A stretch of DNA of 64,000 nt from Bacillota bacterium (GCA_023398105.1 JAEWST010000064.1:1-64000), one strand, 5' to 3'; numbered from the stretch's first letter, positions 26,729 to 36,625 are shown. A program made the numbers and translations. Notes: generated from the letters alone by a model not told the origin.

Positions 26729-28519
26729 TTATGGAAAGTCTTTACATATTGTGAAACTTACCTTTGTACCTATATCTTTCTCACTTTCAATTTCAAACAA
26801 AACATTATCTCCATAGTATAATCGTAACCTTCTATATACATTTCGTAGTCCTATGTTTGAACTTAATTCTTCATTACTGGTAACATTAGTAATAAGTTCC
26901 TTCAACTTTTTATTATCCATACCAGTTCCATTATCCTCAATACATATTTTAAGGCTATTTTCAATTGATTGGACATTTATCTTAACTTTTCCCACTTCAG
27001 TAATAGCTTGTATTCCATGCTTACATGCATTTTCAACTAAAGGCTGCAGGCTCATTTTAGGTATTTTAACTCCCATAAGGCTGTCATCTATATCAATAGA
27101 GTATTCTATTTTATCACCAAATCTGAACTTTTCTATTTTCAGATACATCTCTGTAAATGATATTTCCTCCTGTATAGTAACCAAATCATCCTTCCAACTT
27201 AAAAGTCTCCTCAGGGTCTTTGAAAGATACTTAATAATGTCAATAATAGCTGTATACCCGTTCTTTGTACTAACAACCAATATAGCATTTAATGTATTAA
27301 AAAGGAAATGAGGATCCATCTGGCTTTGCAAAAAGTTAATTTCAGCTCGTACTCGCTCTAATTCAAGGTCTTTTTTTTGCAGATGAAGTTTATAAACGTC
27401 ATTTATAAGTAAATTTATTTTAGATGCCATTATATTAAAGCTTCTAATAACTCCTCCTATTTCATCTTGTCCCTCGTTTATTTCAATTAAATCAAACTTT
27501 CCATCAGTAAACTTATTCATATGTTTTGAAAGTTTTTTTAGTCTGTAATTGTAGGAATTAGCCATTATAAAAATAAGAATTGAAGAAATAATAACGCTTA
27601 TAAATACAAAAAGCAAAACAAATTTCAATGTGTCTATTACAGACTTCTGCATACGTTCAGCAGTTGAAACGCCTATCAATCTCCAGCCTTTAAGATACGA
27701 AGAATTACTTAATGCTGTTTCAAGTATAATATTATCCTTATCTATGTTTTCATTGCTGTATATCTGTAATTTATCTATATTTTCAAAATCATATAATGAG
27801 GAAGAGCTACTAACAATATTGTTTTCAGGATCTAATAGATATACATTAAAAAAAGTCTTCTCTCTTTTACAAATATTGCTCAACTTTTGCATATTTATAT
27901 CTATTTTAAGTATTTTCTTTCTTTCCTCATAGTTAAACGTTGGGTAAAAGTTCAGTTTTCTAAAAATGCTTAAATATTGAATCGGTTTTTTAGGCAAGCT
28001 ACTTGTATATCCTATATAAGTATTTAACAGAATAGATCCCTTAGAACTATATAACTTTTTATACCACAATGTATTTTCTACACTTTTATCTATGTGAAAG
28101 TACGTTCCTCCACTACTTATTGTGGGATTGTTTACATAAATTTCTATGTTGCTCATATAATCATATACAGAAGTATATTTATTCAGACTTTTTCTAAGCT
28201 GAGCATCAAAAACATCAAAATAATGCTCACTATCTGTAAATCTTCTATCAAGAATGTCATACAAGGTTCTGTCTGAAGATATCGAATGACTTGCCGCAAT
28301 ACAGCCATTAAACATAGTTACAATATCCACTCTAGTTCTTTCTAATGATATTCTATAGTTATTATCCTCTCTTTCCTGAATTATATTGGAAAATTTGTCA
28401 ACAAAAGAAATATTAATAATAATTATCGGAATAAGGAGGCAAACAATATATATTATTAAAAATTTAAATTTTAATGGAATATCATTTACTCTATAAATAA
28501 ATTTCCTGTTAGTAAACAT
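26729..28519 (-). CDS. YesM-type sensor histidine kinase
   Basis: 596 residues. TM1 is near 20-40, an extracellular sensor spans about 45-295, TM2 is near 297-317, then a HAMP domain. The His_kinase phospho-acceptor is in LQSQMDPHFLFNTLNAI near 408, and the HATPase has LVENACKHGI near 502 and DNGTGMDN near 535. AGAGGAAATTAGG precedes ATG. It is flanked on both sides by YesN-type regulators. Likely signal: extracellular sugar, perhaps via the binding protein. Confidence 0.93.
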   Translation of the reverse strand: MFTNRKFIYRVNDIPLKFKFLIIYIVCLLIPIIIINISFVDKFSNIIQEREDNNYRISLERTRVDIVTMFNGCIAASHSISSDRTLYDILDRRFTDSEHYFDVFDAQLRKSLNKYTSVYDYMSNIEIYVNNPTISSGGTYFHIDKSVENTLWYKKLYSSKGSILLNTYIGYTSSLPKKPIQYLSIFRKLNFYPTFNYEERKKILKIDINMQKLSNICKREKTFFNVYLLDPENNIVSSSSSLYDFENIDKLQIYSNENIDKDNIILETALSNSSYLKGWRLIGVSTAERMQKSVIDTLKFVLLFVFISVIISSILIFIMANSYNYRLKKLSKHMNKFTDGKFDLIEINEGQDEIGGVIRSFNIMASKINLLINDVYKLHLQKKDLELERVRAEINFLQSQMDPHFLFNTLNAILVVSTKNGYTAIIDIIKYLSKTLRRLLSWKDDLVTIQEEISFTEMYLKIEKFRFGDKIEYSIDIDDSLMGVKIPKMSLQPLVENACKHGIQAITEVGKVKINVQSIENSLKICIEDNGTGMDNKKLKELITNVTSNEELSSNIGLRNVYRRLRLYYGDNVLFEIESEKDIGTKVSFTICKDFP

Positions 28520-28549
28520 CCTAATTTCCTCTCATAAATAAGTTAGTTA

Positions 28550-28589
28550 CTCAACTTTCACAGTTAAAAATTGTAGGTATGTGGGGAAC
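28550..28589 (+). repeat. Short (40 bp) copy of the inverted-repeat element, copy 5
   Basis: It begins CTCAACTTTCACAGTT and shares AAAAATTGTAGGT with other copies, but lacks the right half. TAGTTA flanks it (28544-28549 and 28590-28595); the right-hand flank contains the regulator's stop codon. It sits between the first regulator and the kinase gene. Confidence 0.6.
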
Positions 28590-28592
28590 TAG

Positions 28593-30164
28593 TTAATTAC
28601 TTGATTTAAACGACGAGGGTGACGTATTTGTAGTAGTTTTAAACTTTTGCAAAAAATACTTAGGGTCTTTATATCCGACAACTTTTGATATTTCAACAAT
28701 CTTCATATTAGTCTGTCTAAGAAGTTTTTTAGCTTCTTCAATACGTACATAATTCAAGTAATCATTGAATTGCATGCCAGTTGCTTTTTTAAATAGTTGA
28801 CCAAGGTATACAGGATTCATATAAAACAGACTAGCCACTTTTTTTAGTTTAATATCTTGATGATAATGTTCATTAATATAATTTTTAATTTCATAAATAA
28901 TATATTGCGAATCATTCTTCTTCAAATTGTCTATATAATTTGAAGCATAATAACATCTTTCTAAGAATGCTTCAGATAGTCTAATAAATGAAGAATATCC
29001 CAAGAAATTATCAAACTCCAATACCATTTGTATAGTATCTTTTGATACTCCATCAAACTCCTGTATAACCTTTACTATTTCCAGTAAAAAATTATTCAAA
29101 TAAGCTACTATAACCTCAGGAGCACTTTGCATTTTATAAAATTGGTCAAAAATTAATTGCACATCTTCTTTAATTAGGCTACAGTCATTTGTTCTTATAT
29201 GATACAATATACTATTAAATTCAGGAGTATATACTTGATAATTTAACTTTTTATCCTTTACATTAGCATAGTTAATAATACTGTTCTCTCCAAGATAAAA
29301 CTTAAAATTAATAGCAAAAGAAGCCTGCCTGTGTAATTCGCATAATTCATTTATTTCATATGCCACATTGCTATAAGCTAATGATACGCAATCCCCTGTT
29401 AAACCTTCTAGTTTTTTATGAAGAGAAGCTATAAAGGTTTCAAACTCCTTATAATAAGGCATATTTTCACTTAATACCAAACACAATCTATCTTCAGTAT
29501 CTTCAAAAATACTATATTGAAATTCTAAACCTAGTTCAGTTTGTAATAATTCTATGATTTCATTCCTCTTTATTTCTATATTTATTTTTCCTGTTTTCCT
29601 TGCTAAACCATTCAAGCTTTCAATATAAAACATTACACATCTAAATCCTTGACCTTCATTAAGATTTAGCAACATTCTTGTCCTATCAATAAGAGTGCTC
29701 TTATTCTCTCCGTCTATCAATCTCTGCAAGCACTGATTTGTTATAAATGATAGTTGCTTATTAATATTTTCTGCCTTTCTACGCTCTACCAGTATTTCCG
29801 TTGATAGCTGAGAAACTACTTCTTTGAGTTCATCACTATCTAATGGCTTTAACAAATAATTTTTAATCTTATACATCATTGCTTGCTTTGCAGAGCTAAA
29901 ATCGTCATAACCACTAAGTATGACAATTTTTGCTGTTGAGTGCAGCTTTTCATAAGCCAGCCTGATTAGTTCCAAGCCATCCATTTTAGGCATACGTATG
30001 TCGGTAATTATAAGGTCAGGATTGCTCATTCTTATTATTTCCAGTGCATCCTCTCCATTTGTAGCCTCACCGCATATATTAAAACCATATTCTTTCCAAT
30101 CTATCATAGTCTTAAGCCCTTCAAGCATATATGGCTCATCATCTACAAGCAGTACCTTAAGCAT
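28593..30164 (-). CDS. YesN-type response regulator with AraC HTH (first of two)
   Basis: 523 residues. The receiver has DD at 8-9, the phospho-acceptor in LIITDIRMPKMD near 55 and YLLKPL near 104. The C-terminal AraC HTH is near 420-520 (KLKKVASLFYMNPVYLGQLF; KVVGYKDPKYFLQKF). GAGAGGG precedes ATG at 30164; an in-frame TTG 21 bp earlier is unlikely. It is the first gene of the regulatory and transport cluster. It is similar in layout to the 25107 gene but divergent in the middle region. Confidence 0.92.
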   Translation of the reverse strand: MLKVLLVDDEPYMLEGLKTMIDWKEYGFNICGEATNGEDALEIIRMSNPDLIITDIRMPKMDGLELIRLAYEKLHSTAKIVILSGYDDFSSAKQAMMYKIKNYLLKPLDSDELKEVVSQLSTEILVERRKAENINKQLSFITNQCLQRLIDGENKSTLIDRTRMLLNLNEGQGFRCVMFYIESLNGLARKTGKINIEIKRNEIIELLQTELGLEFQYSIFEDTEDRLCLVLSENMPYYKEFETFIASLHKKLEGLTGDCVSLAYSNVAYEINELCELHRQASFAINFKFYLGENSIINYANVKDKKLNYQVYTPEFNSILYHIRTNDCSLIKEDVQLIFDQFYKMQSAPEVIVAYLNNFLLEIVKVIQEFDGVSKDTIQMVLEFDNFLGYSSFIRLSEAFLERCYYASNYIDNLKKNDSQYIIYEIKNYINEHYHQDIKLKKVASLFYMNPVYLGQLFKKATGMQFNDYLNYVRIEEAKKLLRQTNMKIVEISKVVGYKDPKYFLQKFKTTTNTSPSSFKSSN

Positions 30165-30429
30165 TATTATCACCCTCTCTAACACCCTTTTTAAGTATTA
30201 AAGCTTAATATTATTAGACTTATACTCTATCGATTCTTTTTAAATTCGCCTGCTGGCTTTTTAGTAAATATACCACCCGTTGCCAATATAAAACTAGTAT
30301 TATTATTTGTAGTATATCACACCTTTGTGACTAAAGCGTTTGTTTCTAACTATTTTTTCAAAATAAGATATTGGTATATCTGGTTATTTTAATGCATTTC
30401 TCTATAATAGGGAAATTATTTACATTCAA

Positions 30430-30467
30430 GAAAAGAGACTGCCATAATATATATGACAATCTCTTTC
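30430..30467 (-). terminator. Malic enzyme terminator
   Basis: On the minus strand AAGAGA..GTCAT pairs with ATGGC..TCTCTT and is followed by TTCTT. It lies about 50 bp past the malic enzyme stop. The remainder of the gap 30165-30518 is AT-rich upstream DNA of the regulator gene, with no further gene. Confidence 0.65.
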
Positions 30468-30518
30468 AACCATTCCAAAATAACAGAATAGAAATGTTAT
30501 TTTGCATATTTTATAGAA

Positions 30519-31694
30519 TTAAACTCTAGCAACACCAGTTTTTCTAGCTGCTTCAGCTACTGCTGCTGCAACTGCCTTTGCTACTCTAGGATCGAATGGT
30601 GATGGAATAACGTAATCTGCCTTTATTTCTGCATCTGTAACTAGTTCAGCTATAGCATAAGCAGCAGCAATTTTCATTTCATCATTTATTTCACGAGCCC
30701 CAACATCAAAAGTACCTCTAAAAATACCAGGGAATGCAAGAACATTGTTAACTTGGTTTGGATAGTCTGAACGACCTGTACCAACAACAGCAGCACCTGC
30801 AGCCAAAGCCTCTTCAGGCATTATTTCTGGAGTTGGGTTAGCACATGCAAATATTATTGGATTCTTTGCCATTGTCTTAATCATTTCGCCTGTAACCACT
30901 CCTGGTGCTGATACTCCAATAAATACATCGGCATCAACGATAACATCCTTCAACAACCCTCTCTTACCTTCGAGGTTGGTGATCTTAGCCATTTCAGCCT
31001 TAATTGGATTGAGGTTATCTCTTCCCTCATAGATAACACCTTTTGTGTCACAGAGAACAATTTTTCGTAGACCCATTGAGAAAAGAAGCTTTGTTATAGC
31101 AATCGCAGCTGAACCAGCACCATTAACAACTATTGAAACCTCTTCAATCTTCTTTCCAACAAACTTTAATGCATTGATAAGACCTGCAGCAGTAACTATT
31201 GCAGTACCGTGCTGGTCATCATGGAATATCGGAATACTACATTCTTTCTTTAATCTCTCTTCTATTTCAAAACATCTTGGAGCAGCAATATCTTCAAGAT
31301 TTACACCACCAAAGCTTCCTTCTAATAATTTAACAGTGTTAACTATTGTATCAACATCTTTTGATTTAATACAAAGTGGAATTGCATCAACATCTCCAAA
31401 AGTTTTAAATAGACAGCATTTACCTTCCATAACTGGCATACCTGCTTCTGGTCCAATATCACCAAGTCCAAGAACAGCTGTACCATCAGTTATAACTGCA
31501 ACAAGGTTGTGTCTTCTAGTATATTTGTATGAGTTCTCAACATCCTTTTGAATTTCAAGACATGGCTCAGCAACTCCTGGTGAGTATGCCAATGACAAAT
31601 CTCTTGCGTCCTTTAATGGAGCCTTACAAATAACCTCTATTTTTCCTGCCCACTCTTCGTGTGCCTTAAGTGAATCTTCATAAATAGTACCCAT
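30519..31694 (-). CDS. Malic enzyme (malate to pyruvate + CO2)
   Basis: About 391 residues of the short bacterial malic enzyme type. LAYSPGVAEPC near residue 38, TDGTAVLGLGDIGPEAGMPV near 70, the metal-binding FHDDQHGTA near 157 and the Rossmann motif VNGAGSAAIA near 188 are visible. ATG at 31694 is ten bases after GGAGG; ATG at 31703 is too close to it. The gene follows mdh after a terminator. With MDH it can move reducing power from NADH to NAD(P)H and make pyruvate; cofactor choice is not readable here. Confidence 0.93.
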   Translation of the reverse strand: MGTIYEDSLKAHEEWAGKIEVICKAPLKDARDLSLAYSPGVAEPCLEIQKDVENSYKYTRRHNLVAVITDGTAVLGLGDIGPEAGMPVMEGKCCLFKTFGDVDAIPLCIKSKDVDTIVNTVKLLEGSFGGVNLEDIAAPRCFEIEERLKKECSIPIFHDDQHGTAIVTAAGLINALKFVGKKIEEVSIVVNGAGSAAIAITKLLFSMGLRKIVLCDTKGVIYEGRDNLNPIKAEMAKITNLEGKRGLLKDVIVDADVFIGVSAPGVVTGEMIKTMAKNPIIFACANPTPEIMPEEALAAGAAVVGTGRSDYPNQVNNVLAFPGIFRGTFDVGAREINDEMKIAAAYAIAELVTDAEIKADYVIPSPFDPRVAKAVAAAVAEAARKTGVARV

Positions 31695-31799
31695 TTTTTT
31701 CATTCCTCCAAAAGTTTATATTTAAGATATTCTTTAATTACATAAATGTATTATACACTTTTGTGAAAACTTTCACAACTAATTTATAAAAATTTAAAG

Positions 31800-31821
31800 C
31801 GAAACTTGTATAAGCTTCGCC
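31800..31821 (-). terminator. mdh terminator
   Basis: GCGAA.CTT pairs with AAG.TTCGC, then TTTAAATTTTT on the minus strand, between mdh and the malic enzyme gene. Confidence 0.7.
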
Positions 31822-31851
31822 TTAAATTTACATTGATTTAAAATTAAATAC

Positions 31852-32793
31852 TTATATGTTTTTTACTTCGTTAAGTACAAGTTTTATTTGATCTGCTGAA
31901 TATAACAGACCTTTTAACTCATCATCAGATAGATCCATTTCTAATATTTTCTCACAGCCGCTTCCACTAACTATTGCTGGAAGGCTAAGAGCCACATCAT
32001 TTATTCCATAAATCCCATTAACAACTGTACCTACAGGCATTATAGTCTTGTAGTTTTTTAGAAGAGATTCGCATATTCTGTTGATAGACAATGCTATACC
32101 ATAGTATGTTGCTCCCTTGTTTTTGATAATTACTCCACCTGCAGTCTTAACATCGTTAAGTATCTTTTCTTTGTCAACAACTATATCATTTTTTGTAATA
32201 TAGTCATCAAATTTTGTACCAGCAATATGTGTAGCACTCCATAGTGGTAACTGTGAATCACCATGTTCACCAATAATGTATCCGTGTACATTCTTAACAT
32301 CTACATTTAGAATACTAGCAATTTGATTTCTAAATCTTGAGCTATCCAATACTGTTCCTGAACCTATTACCTTACTTGAAGGCAATCCTGACCACTTCTG
32401 TACCATATAAGTCAAAATATCAACAGGGTTTGATACTACTAAAATTACACCCTTGTTGTAATGCTTCATAATGTTTGCAGTAATCTCTTTCATTATTGAA
32501 ACATTTTTCTTTGCTAAATCCAAACGAGTTTCTCCTGGCTTTCTATTAGCTCCAGCTGTAACAACAATTACATCACAGTCTTTACAATCTGAATAATCGC
32601 CAGCATATACATTCATTTGTCCAACAAAAGATAAACCATGGTTAATATCCAACGCTTCACCAATCGCTTTTTCCTTATTTACATCAATTAATACCATTTC
32701 TGATACTAAGTTGTTGATTGACATTGCAAAAGCTGCTGATGCTCCAACAAATCCACAACCAATTATCGCTACCTTAAATCCTTTTCCTGCCAC
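31852..32793 (-). CDS. mdh: LDH-type malate dehydrogenase
   Basis: About 313 residues of the lactate/malate dehydrogenase family. The NAD-binding GCGFVGASAA is near residue 10, catalytic His in GEHGD near 179 and NPVDILTY near 126. At the substrate-specificity position the usual LDH Gln (PQKPGETR) is Arg (NRKPGETR, near 88), the residue that selects malate/oxaloacetate. The start is GTG at 32793 with GGAGGG six bases upstream; a TTG 24 bp earlier reads through that site. Next to malic enzyme, malate dehydrogenase is the better call than lactate dehydrogenase. Confidence 0.85.
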   Translation of the reverse strand: MAGKGFKVAIIGCGFVGASAAFAMSINNLVSEMVLIDVNKEKAIGEALDINHGLSFVGQMNVYAGDYSDCKDCDVIVVTAGANRKPGETRLDLAKKNVSIMKEITANIMKHYNKGVILVVSNPVDILTYMVQKWSGLPSSKVIGSGTVLDSSRFRNQIASILNVDVKNVHGYIIGEHGDSQLPLWSATHIAGTKFDDYITKNDIVVDKEKILNDVKTAGGVIIKNKGATYYGIALSINRICESLLKNYKTIMPVGTVVNGIYGINDVALSLPAIVSGSGCEKILEMDLSDDELKGLLYSADQIKLVLNEVKNI

Positions 32794-33111
32794 AATAATC
32801 CCTCCATTTTTTCGCAATTGTTAATAGAGTAACACATTACATTTTAAGATACAAATGCTAAAAATAAGTTTATGATGATACATTTTGTTATTATCCGCCA
32901 ACTGTTAAGAATACATCTTTTATTGTCGCCCGTTCTACTAATTTCGAGTTAATCTTTTAACAATGTATACAAAATATTTAGAAAACCTTTTCAATTAGCT
33001 AAATTGGTTAATTTTAAATCATTGTGATAGTTTACAGAATAATTATTAGTATTCTAGCTTTGATAAAAAAATATACAAAAACTCGTATATCGCCTTATTT
33101 AAAATAATTTG

Positions 33112-33167
33112 CTCGGCTTTCCTAGCTTAAAAATTGTAGATATACAAACTTATAAATAGAAAGTTGG
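33112..33167 (+). repeat. 56-bp inverted-repeat element, copy 6
   Basis: It begins CTCGGCTTTCCTAGCTT, carries AAAAATTGTAG..ACTTATAAAT and ends GAAAGTTGG, exactly 56 bp like two other copies. Flanks are AT-rich and contain AAAATAATT on both sides, but not flush with the ends. The gap 32794-33269 otherwise holds only the mdh upstream region. Confidence 0.7.
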
Positions 33168-33269
33168 AATAAAAATAATTACATAAATTGATGATAAAAA
33201 AGCTTACACACTGAATACATACAAATTAGTTATAAATTTTTAAATATGCAGAATGAAAAAATTATATTT

Positions 33270-33285
33270 TAAGAGTAACCTCTTA
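33270..33285 (-). terminator. coaX terminator
   Basis: TAAGAG / CTCTTA around GTTA directly after the coaX stop, followed by AAAATATAATTTTT on the minus strand. The stem is short. Confidence 0.45.
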
Positions 33286-34056
33286 TTAGTTTTTGTTTCT
33301 TTCATATACTATTCTAAGTCCGTTTAGAGTCAATGTTGAATTTACTTCAGTTATCACCTGAGATTCTTCGGCAATCAGTCTTGCAAAGCCTCCTGTAGCA
33401 ATAACCTTAACTGTATTTTCCTTCATTTCATACTTCATTCGTTTTACAATGTAGTCTATTTGTCCAACATATCCAAAAAAAATGCCCGACTGCATACTGG
33501 CAACAGTATTTTTACCAATAACACTATCAGGCTTAACTAAATCAATTCTTGGAAGCATTGCAGCCTTCTGATAAAGAGCCTCTGTACTTATTTTTATGCC
33601 TGGACATATAACATTTCCTAAATACTCACCCTTTGGAGATATAGCACAAAACGTAGTCGCTGTTCCCATATCTACAATAATAAGAGGTCCTCCATAAATT
33701 TCGTATCCAGCTACTGCATTTACTATTTTGTCTACACCTACCTCCTTTGGATTTTGGCATCTAATATTAATTCCAGTCTTAGTTCCAGGACCAATAATCA
33801 GAGGATCTAATTTTAAGTACTTTTTTATGGAATGTTCAAGTGTATACAGCAAAGAAGGGACAACAGATGCAACAACAACCGCCTCAACTTCTTCTACATT
33901 TAACTTCCCATATGCAAATAGATTTAGCAGCAACATTCCTAATTCATCAGAACTTCTCTCTCTATCAGTACTAATCCGCCAGTTTGCCAAAAGTTCTTTT
34001 CCCTCAAATACACCCAATAGAGTATGCGTATTACCAACATCTATAACTAAAATCAT
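33286..34056 (-). CDS. coaX: Type III pantothenate kinase
   Basis: About 256 residues, ASKHA fold; phosphorylates pantothenate in the first step of CoA synthesis. IDVGNTHTLLGVFEG at residues 4-18, the central VDMGTATTFCAI near 128 and a GIFFGYVGQI stretch near 180 are visible. ATG at 34056 follows GGAGG by four bases; an earlier in-frame start would overlap the upstream gene and has no site. CoaX next to birA is a frequent Firmicutes pairing. Confidence 0.95.
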   Translation of the reverse strand: MILVIDVGNTHTLLGVFEGKELLANWRISTDRERSSDELGMLLLNLFAYGKLNVEEVEAVVVASVVPSLLYTLEHSIKKYLKLDPLIIGPGTKTGINIRCQNPKEVGVDKIVNAVAGYEIYGGPLIIVDMGTATTFCAISPKGEYLGNVICPGIKISTEALYQKAAMLPRIDLVKPDSVIGKNTVASMQSGIFFGYVGQIDYIVKRMKYEMKENTVKVIATGGFARLIAEESQVITEVNSTLTLNGLRIVYERNKN

Positions 34057-34078
34057 ATGACCTCCGCAAACATCAGAA

Positions 34079-34576
34079 CTACAAACCAAGTCTTAAGCTC
34101 TTAATCTCTTTTATTTCAAGATCAATTTCTTTCTCTATTCTAGCTATATCATTGGCAATGTCTTCAACAGTCTCTTCTGTCTTAGGTTTAATTGCATTTC
34201 TCTGATAATGTTGTCTGTATGGCTCTCTATTTTCCTTATTGTTTTGAGATTCCCTATGATAATTCTTTTGGTGATTATCTCTTGAAAAGTTATCTCTCTG
34301 ATTATTTTCTTTTATCGTATTTTCTTTTTGAACACTATCTCTTGTTTGGTTAACACGTGTGGTATTTTCTTTCTTTGGTTCTCTTCGTTGATATTCCTTT
34401 TGCTGATTATTATCCCTTTGTTGAGTTTCTCTTGGTGGGCGGCTGTTCCTTATATTATTCTCTTTATGTTGAAACTCTCCACTTTTTTGAGTGAAATTGG
34501 ATGGTTGTGCTACACCTGACGGTATATCATTTTTTGATAAATCATTTTTTTTAGGATATTCATTCTTTCTAACCAC
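34079..34576 (-). CDS. Low-complexity N/Q/R/E-rich protein of unknown function
   Basis: 165 residues. Residues about 30-130 are strongly hydrophilic, with short loose repeats (QRDN, KEN, NQRDN, NNKEN) and almost no hydrophobic residues, so probably disordered. The last 35 residues (EDIANDIARIEKEIDLEIKE) look like an amphipathic helix or coiled coil. GTG at 34576 has AGGAGG upstream. No family recognised. It lies between birA and coaX, with 23 bp to coaX, probably in one transcript. The 34577-34772 gap shows nothing. Confidence 0.75.
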   Translation of the reverse strand: MVRKNEYPKKNDLSKNDIPSGVAQPSNFTQKSGEFQHKENNIRNSRPPRETQQRDNNQQKEYQRREPKKENTTRVNQTRDSVQKENTIKENNQRDNFSRDNHQKNYHRESQNNKENREPYRQHYQRNAIKPKTEETVEDIANDIARIEKEIDLEIKEIKSLRLGL

Positions 34577-34772
34577 TTATATATTCCTCCTACGCTTTAT
34601 AATAATCTCCACGCAAACTATAGCCATAAAATACAAATAACTCCCTGCAAACAACCTCTATCAGTCATTTTTTACATTTGCGTACATGTGCAAAAAAGAA
34701 AACCCTTTGTTTTTTAGACCTAAAAACGCTATATACTTGCACAATGCAAAACAAAATCAGTTAAAAAGCTAG

Positions 34773-35753
34773 TCATGTATATCCAAGCAAGCCCCTAACT
34801 TGAATTTCACCTGAAGATATCTCTCTAACCTCTCCATCATTACATTTAACAATTAACTTGCCATCTTCGGTAATGGATTGAGCCAAGCCAATATATTCAG
34901 TCCCCTTTAAAATAATTTTTACTTCTTTTCCTAGAGTAACAGAATATTTGCCCCATGTATTTATTATTTCTTGAGTTTTCCCTTGTATTACTTCACTGTA
35001 TATTTGTTCAAATTTACTTAGAATACTTTCTAAAAGCCTTACACGAGAAGAACATTTTCCTGTATGTAGCTTTAGGGATGTAGCTTTATTTTTTATGTCA
35101 TCATCAAATCCATTTTCATCTTGATTAACATTTATCCCAATTCCAACCACTACATAGTTAATATGTTCAGGCTCAGCACTTAATTCTGTTAGAATTCCAC
35201 CTAGTTTATAATTATTTAATATTATATCATTTGGCCACTTGATTCCGCAAACTATTCCTTGATTTTCAAATATTCCCTCTACAACAGCAACTGCTGCAGC
35301 AAGTGTAACAATCTGTATATATTCAGGTTCTAAATCAGGTCTTAGAACAACCGAAAACCATAGTCCCTCACCGTTGTAAGATTTCCAGTCTCTTCCCACC
35401 CTACCTCTTCCCCTAGTCTGCTTATCCGCAACAACAATGGTTCCATGCTGACAGCCTTCACTTGCAATTTTTTTTGCATAGTTATTAGTAGAGTCTATCT
35501 CACTAAAGCGAACTAACTCATGACCAATAATTTGCCCTGTAGGGATTTGTAGTTCTCTGCTATCCAGCAAATCTGGTGGTTCAACAAGACTGTAGCCTTT
35601 TTTTGTAGAGGATACTATATTGTAGCCCTCTTTCCTCAATTCATTTATATGCTTCCATATGGCTGTTCTAGAGACATTAAATAATTCACTTAATTCTTCA
35701 CCTGATATATATTCTTTGTGTTGCTTTAGCTTTTCTAAAATCAGATTTTTCAA
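34773..35753 (-). CDS. birA: Biotin-[acetyl-CoA-carboxylase] ligase and biotin repressor
   Basis: Two-domain BirA: N-terminal winged helix (ISGEELSELFNVSRTAIWKH near residues 17-36), then the ligase with the ATP/biotin loop GRGRVGRDW near 112 and KWPNDI near 175, and the small C-terminal SH3-like domain. It attaches biotin to carboxylases and represses biotin genes. TTG at 35753 has GGAGGT in good position; ATGs at 35774 and 35816 are in frame but lack ribosome binding sites. The N-terminal length then matches other BirA proteins. Confidence 0.92.
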   Translation of the reverse strand: MKNLILEKLKQHKEYISGEELSELFNVSRTAIWKHINELRKEGYNIVSSTKKGYSLVEPPDLLDSRELQIPTGQIIGHELVRFSEIDSTNNYAKKIASEGCQHGTIVVADKQTRGRGRVGRDWKSYNGEGLWFSVVLRPDLEPEYIQIVTLAAAVAVVEGIFENQGIVCGIKWPNDIILNNYKLGGILTELSAEPEHINYVVVGIGINVNQDENGFDDDIKNKATSLKLHTGKCSSRVRLLESILSKFEQIYSEVIQGKTQEIINTWGKYSVTLGKEVKIILKGTEYIGLAQSITEDGKLIVKCNDGEVREISSGEIQVRGLLGYT

Positions 35754-35855
35754 ATCAACCTCCGTACCTGCCATTGGAATATACGTTTGTAACTCTTTTA
35801 ATGTGTGTAAACACATATTCCACAGGCTTTTCTCACAGCCAAAAGCTTGTGGTTA

Positions 35856-36479
35856 TTAAGGACAAAATATACTAATATCAGGCTTTTTTAAGCAATAAGT
35901 TCTACCTGTAGCATTCTTAAAAATAGACATCCCATTACTTTTATTCTCTATTTTCTCAAGCTTTCCCATACCAGTTAATGCATCAAGCAATAGATAAAGC
36001 AATGAATCATCAATATCTGAATAATTGTCTCTAAATTCCTGTAATATGTTGTTTATGTACAGCTCTTCACAATTGGTATATATGATTGGTGAATCCATTC
36101 TTTTATCAAGAACATATGCCTCATCTGGCAAAATAGTGGTAGTAATAAGACACTCTGGAAGCCTGTATGTTCCAAACATATATTTCTCTATTGGGACTAT
36201 TGTTTTGTAGTAAAGGTCTATGTCCTTACTCTGAGCAGTCTCATATATGAACCTATCTGCAACAAAGCACTTTTCACTTTTTACCTGAAGTTTTAAGCAA
36301 CTAAAGGAAGGTGATCTGTATAGTTCAATATCATCCTTTGGATTTAAAAGTGCTGAAAAACATTTCTTTACTTCACCTTCAATTATTACTTCTTTATCAT
36401 GAAATACAGACAACTTAAGCCCACAGTCGGTAATATTCTGCATATCCTCCGACCTTACGTAATAATAAACCTCTGGCAT
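35856..36479 (-). CDS. Conserved-looking protein of unknown function
   Basis: 207 residues, no recognised domain, no signal peptide or membrane helix. GGGGG precedes ATG at 36479, and codon use is normal. The C-terminal end has two Cys residues (TYCLKKP; IFCP). The gene lies 103 bp before birA and reads in the same direction. Nothing in the sequence indicates a reaction. Confidence 0.7.
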   Translation of the reverse strand: MPEVYYYVRSEDMQNITDCGLKLSVFHDKEVIIEGEVKKCFSALLNPKDDIELYRSPSFSCLKLQVKSEKCFVADRFIYETAQSKDIDLYYKTIVPIEKYMFGTYRLPECLITTTILPDEAYVLDKRMDSPIIYTNCEELYINNILQEFRDNYSDIDDSLLYLLLDALTGMGKLEKIENKSNGMSIFKNATGRTYCLKKPDISIFCP

Positions 36480-36625
36480 TTTTACCCCCTAAGTACTTAA
36501 TGTGCCGTTTTTCTTACGCATTTCACTATATAATACGTTATTTTAATATAAGCATCTCATAACATTATATTACATTCTATTGCATTGTACCATAGTAAAA
36601 GTCATTACTTCTACTCCAATACCTT

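Noticed and set aside
31852..32793. L-lactate dehydrogenase call
   Set aside because: The overall family fits, but Arg at the specificity position and the malic enzyme neighbour favour malate dehydrogenase.
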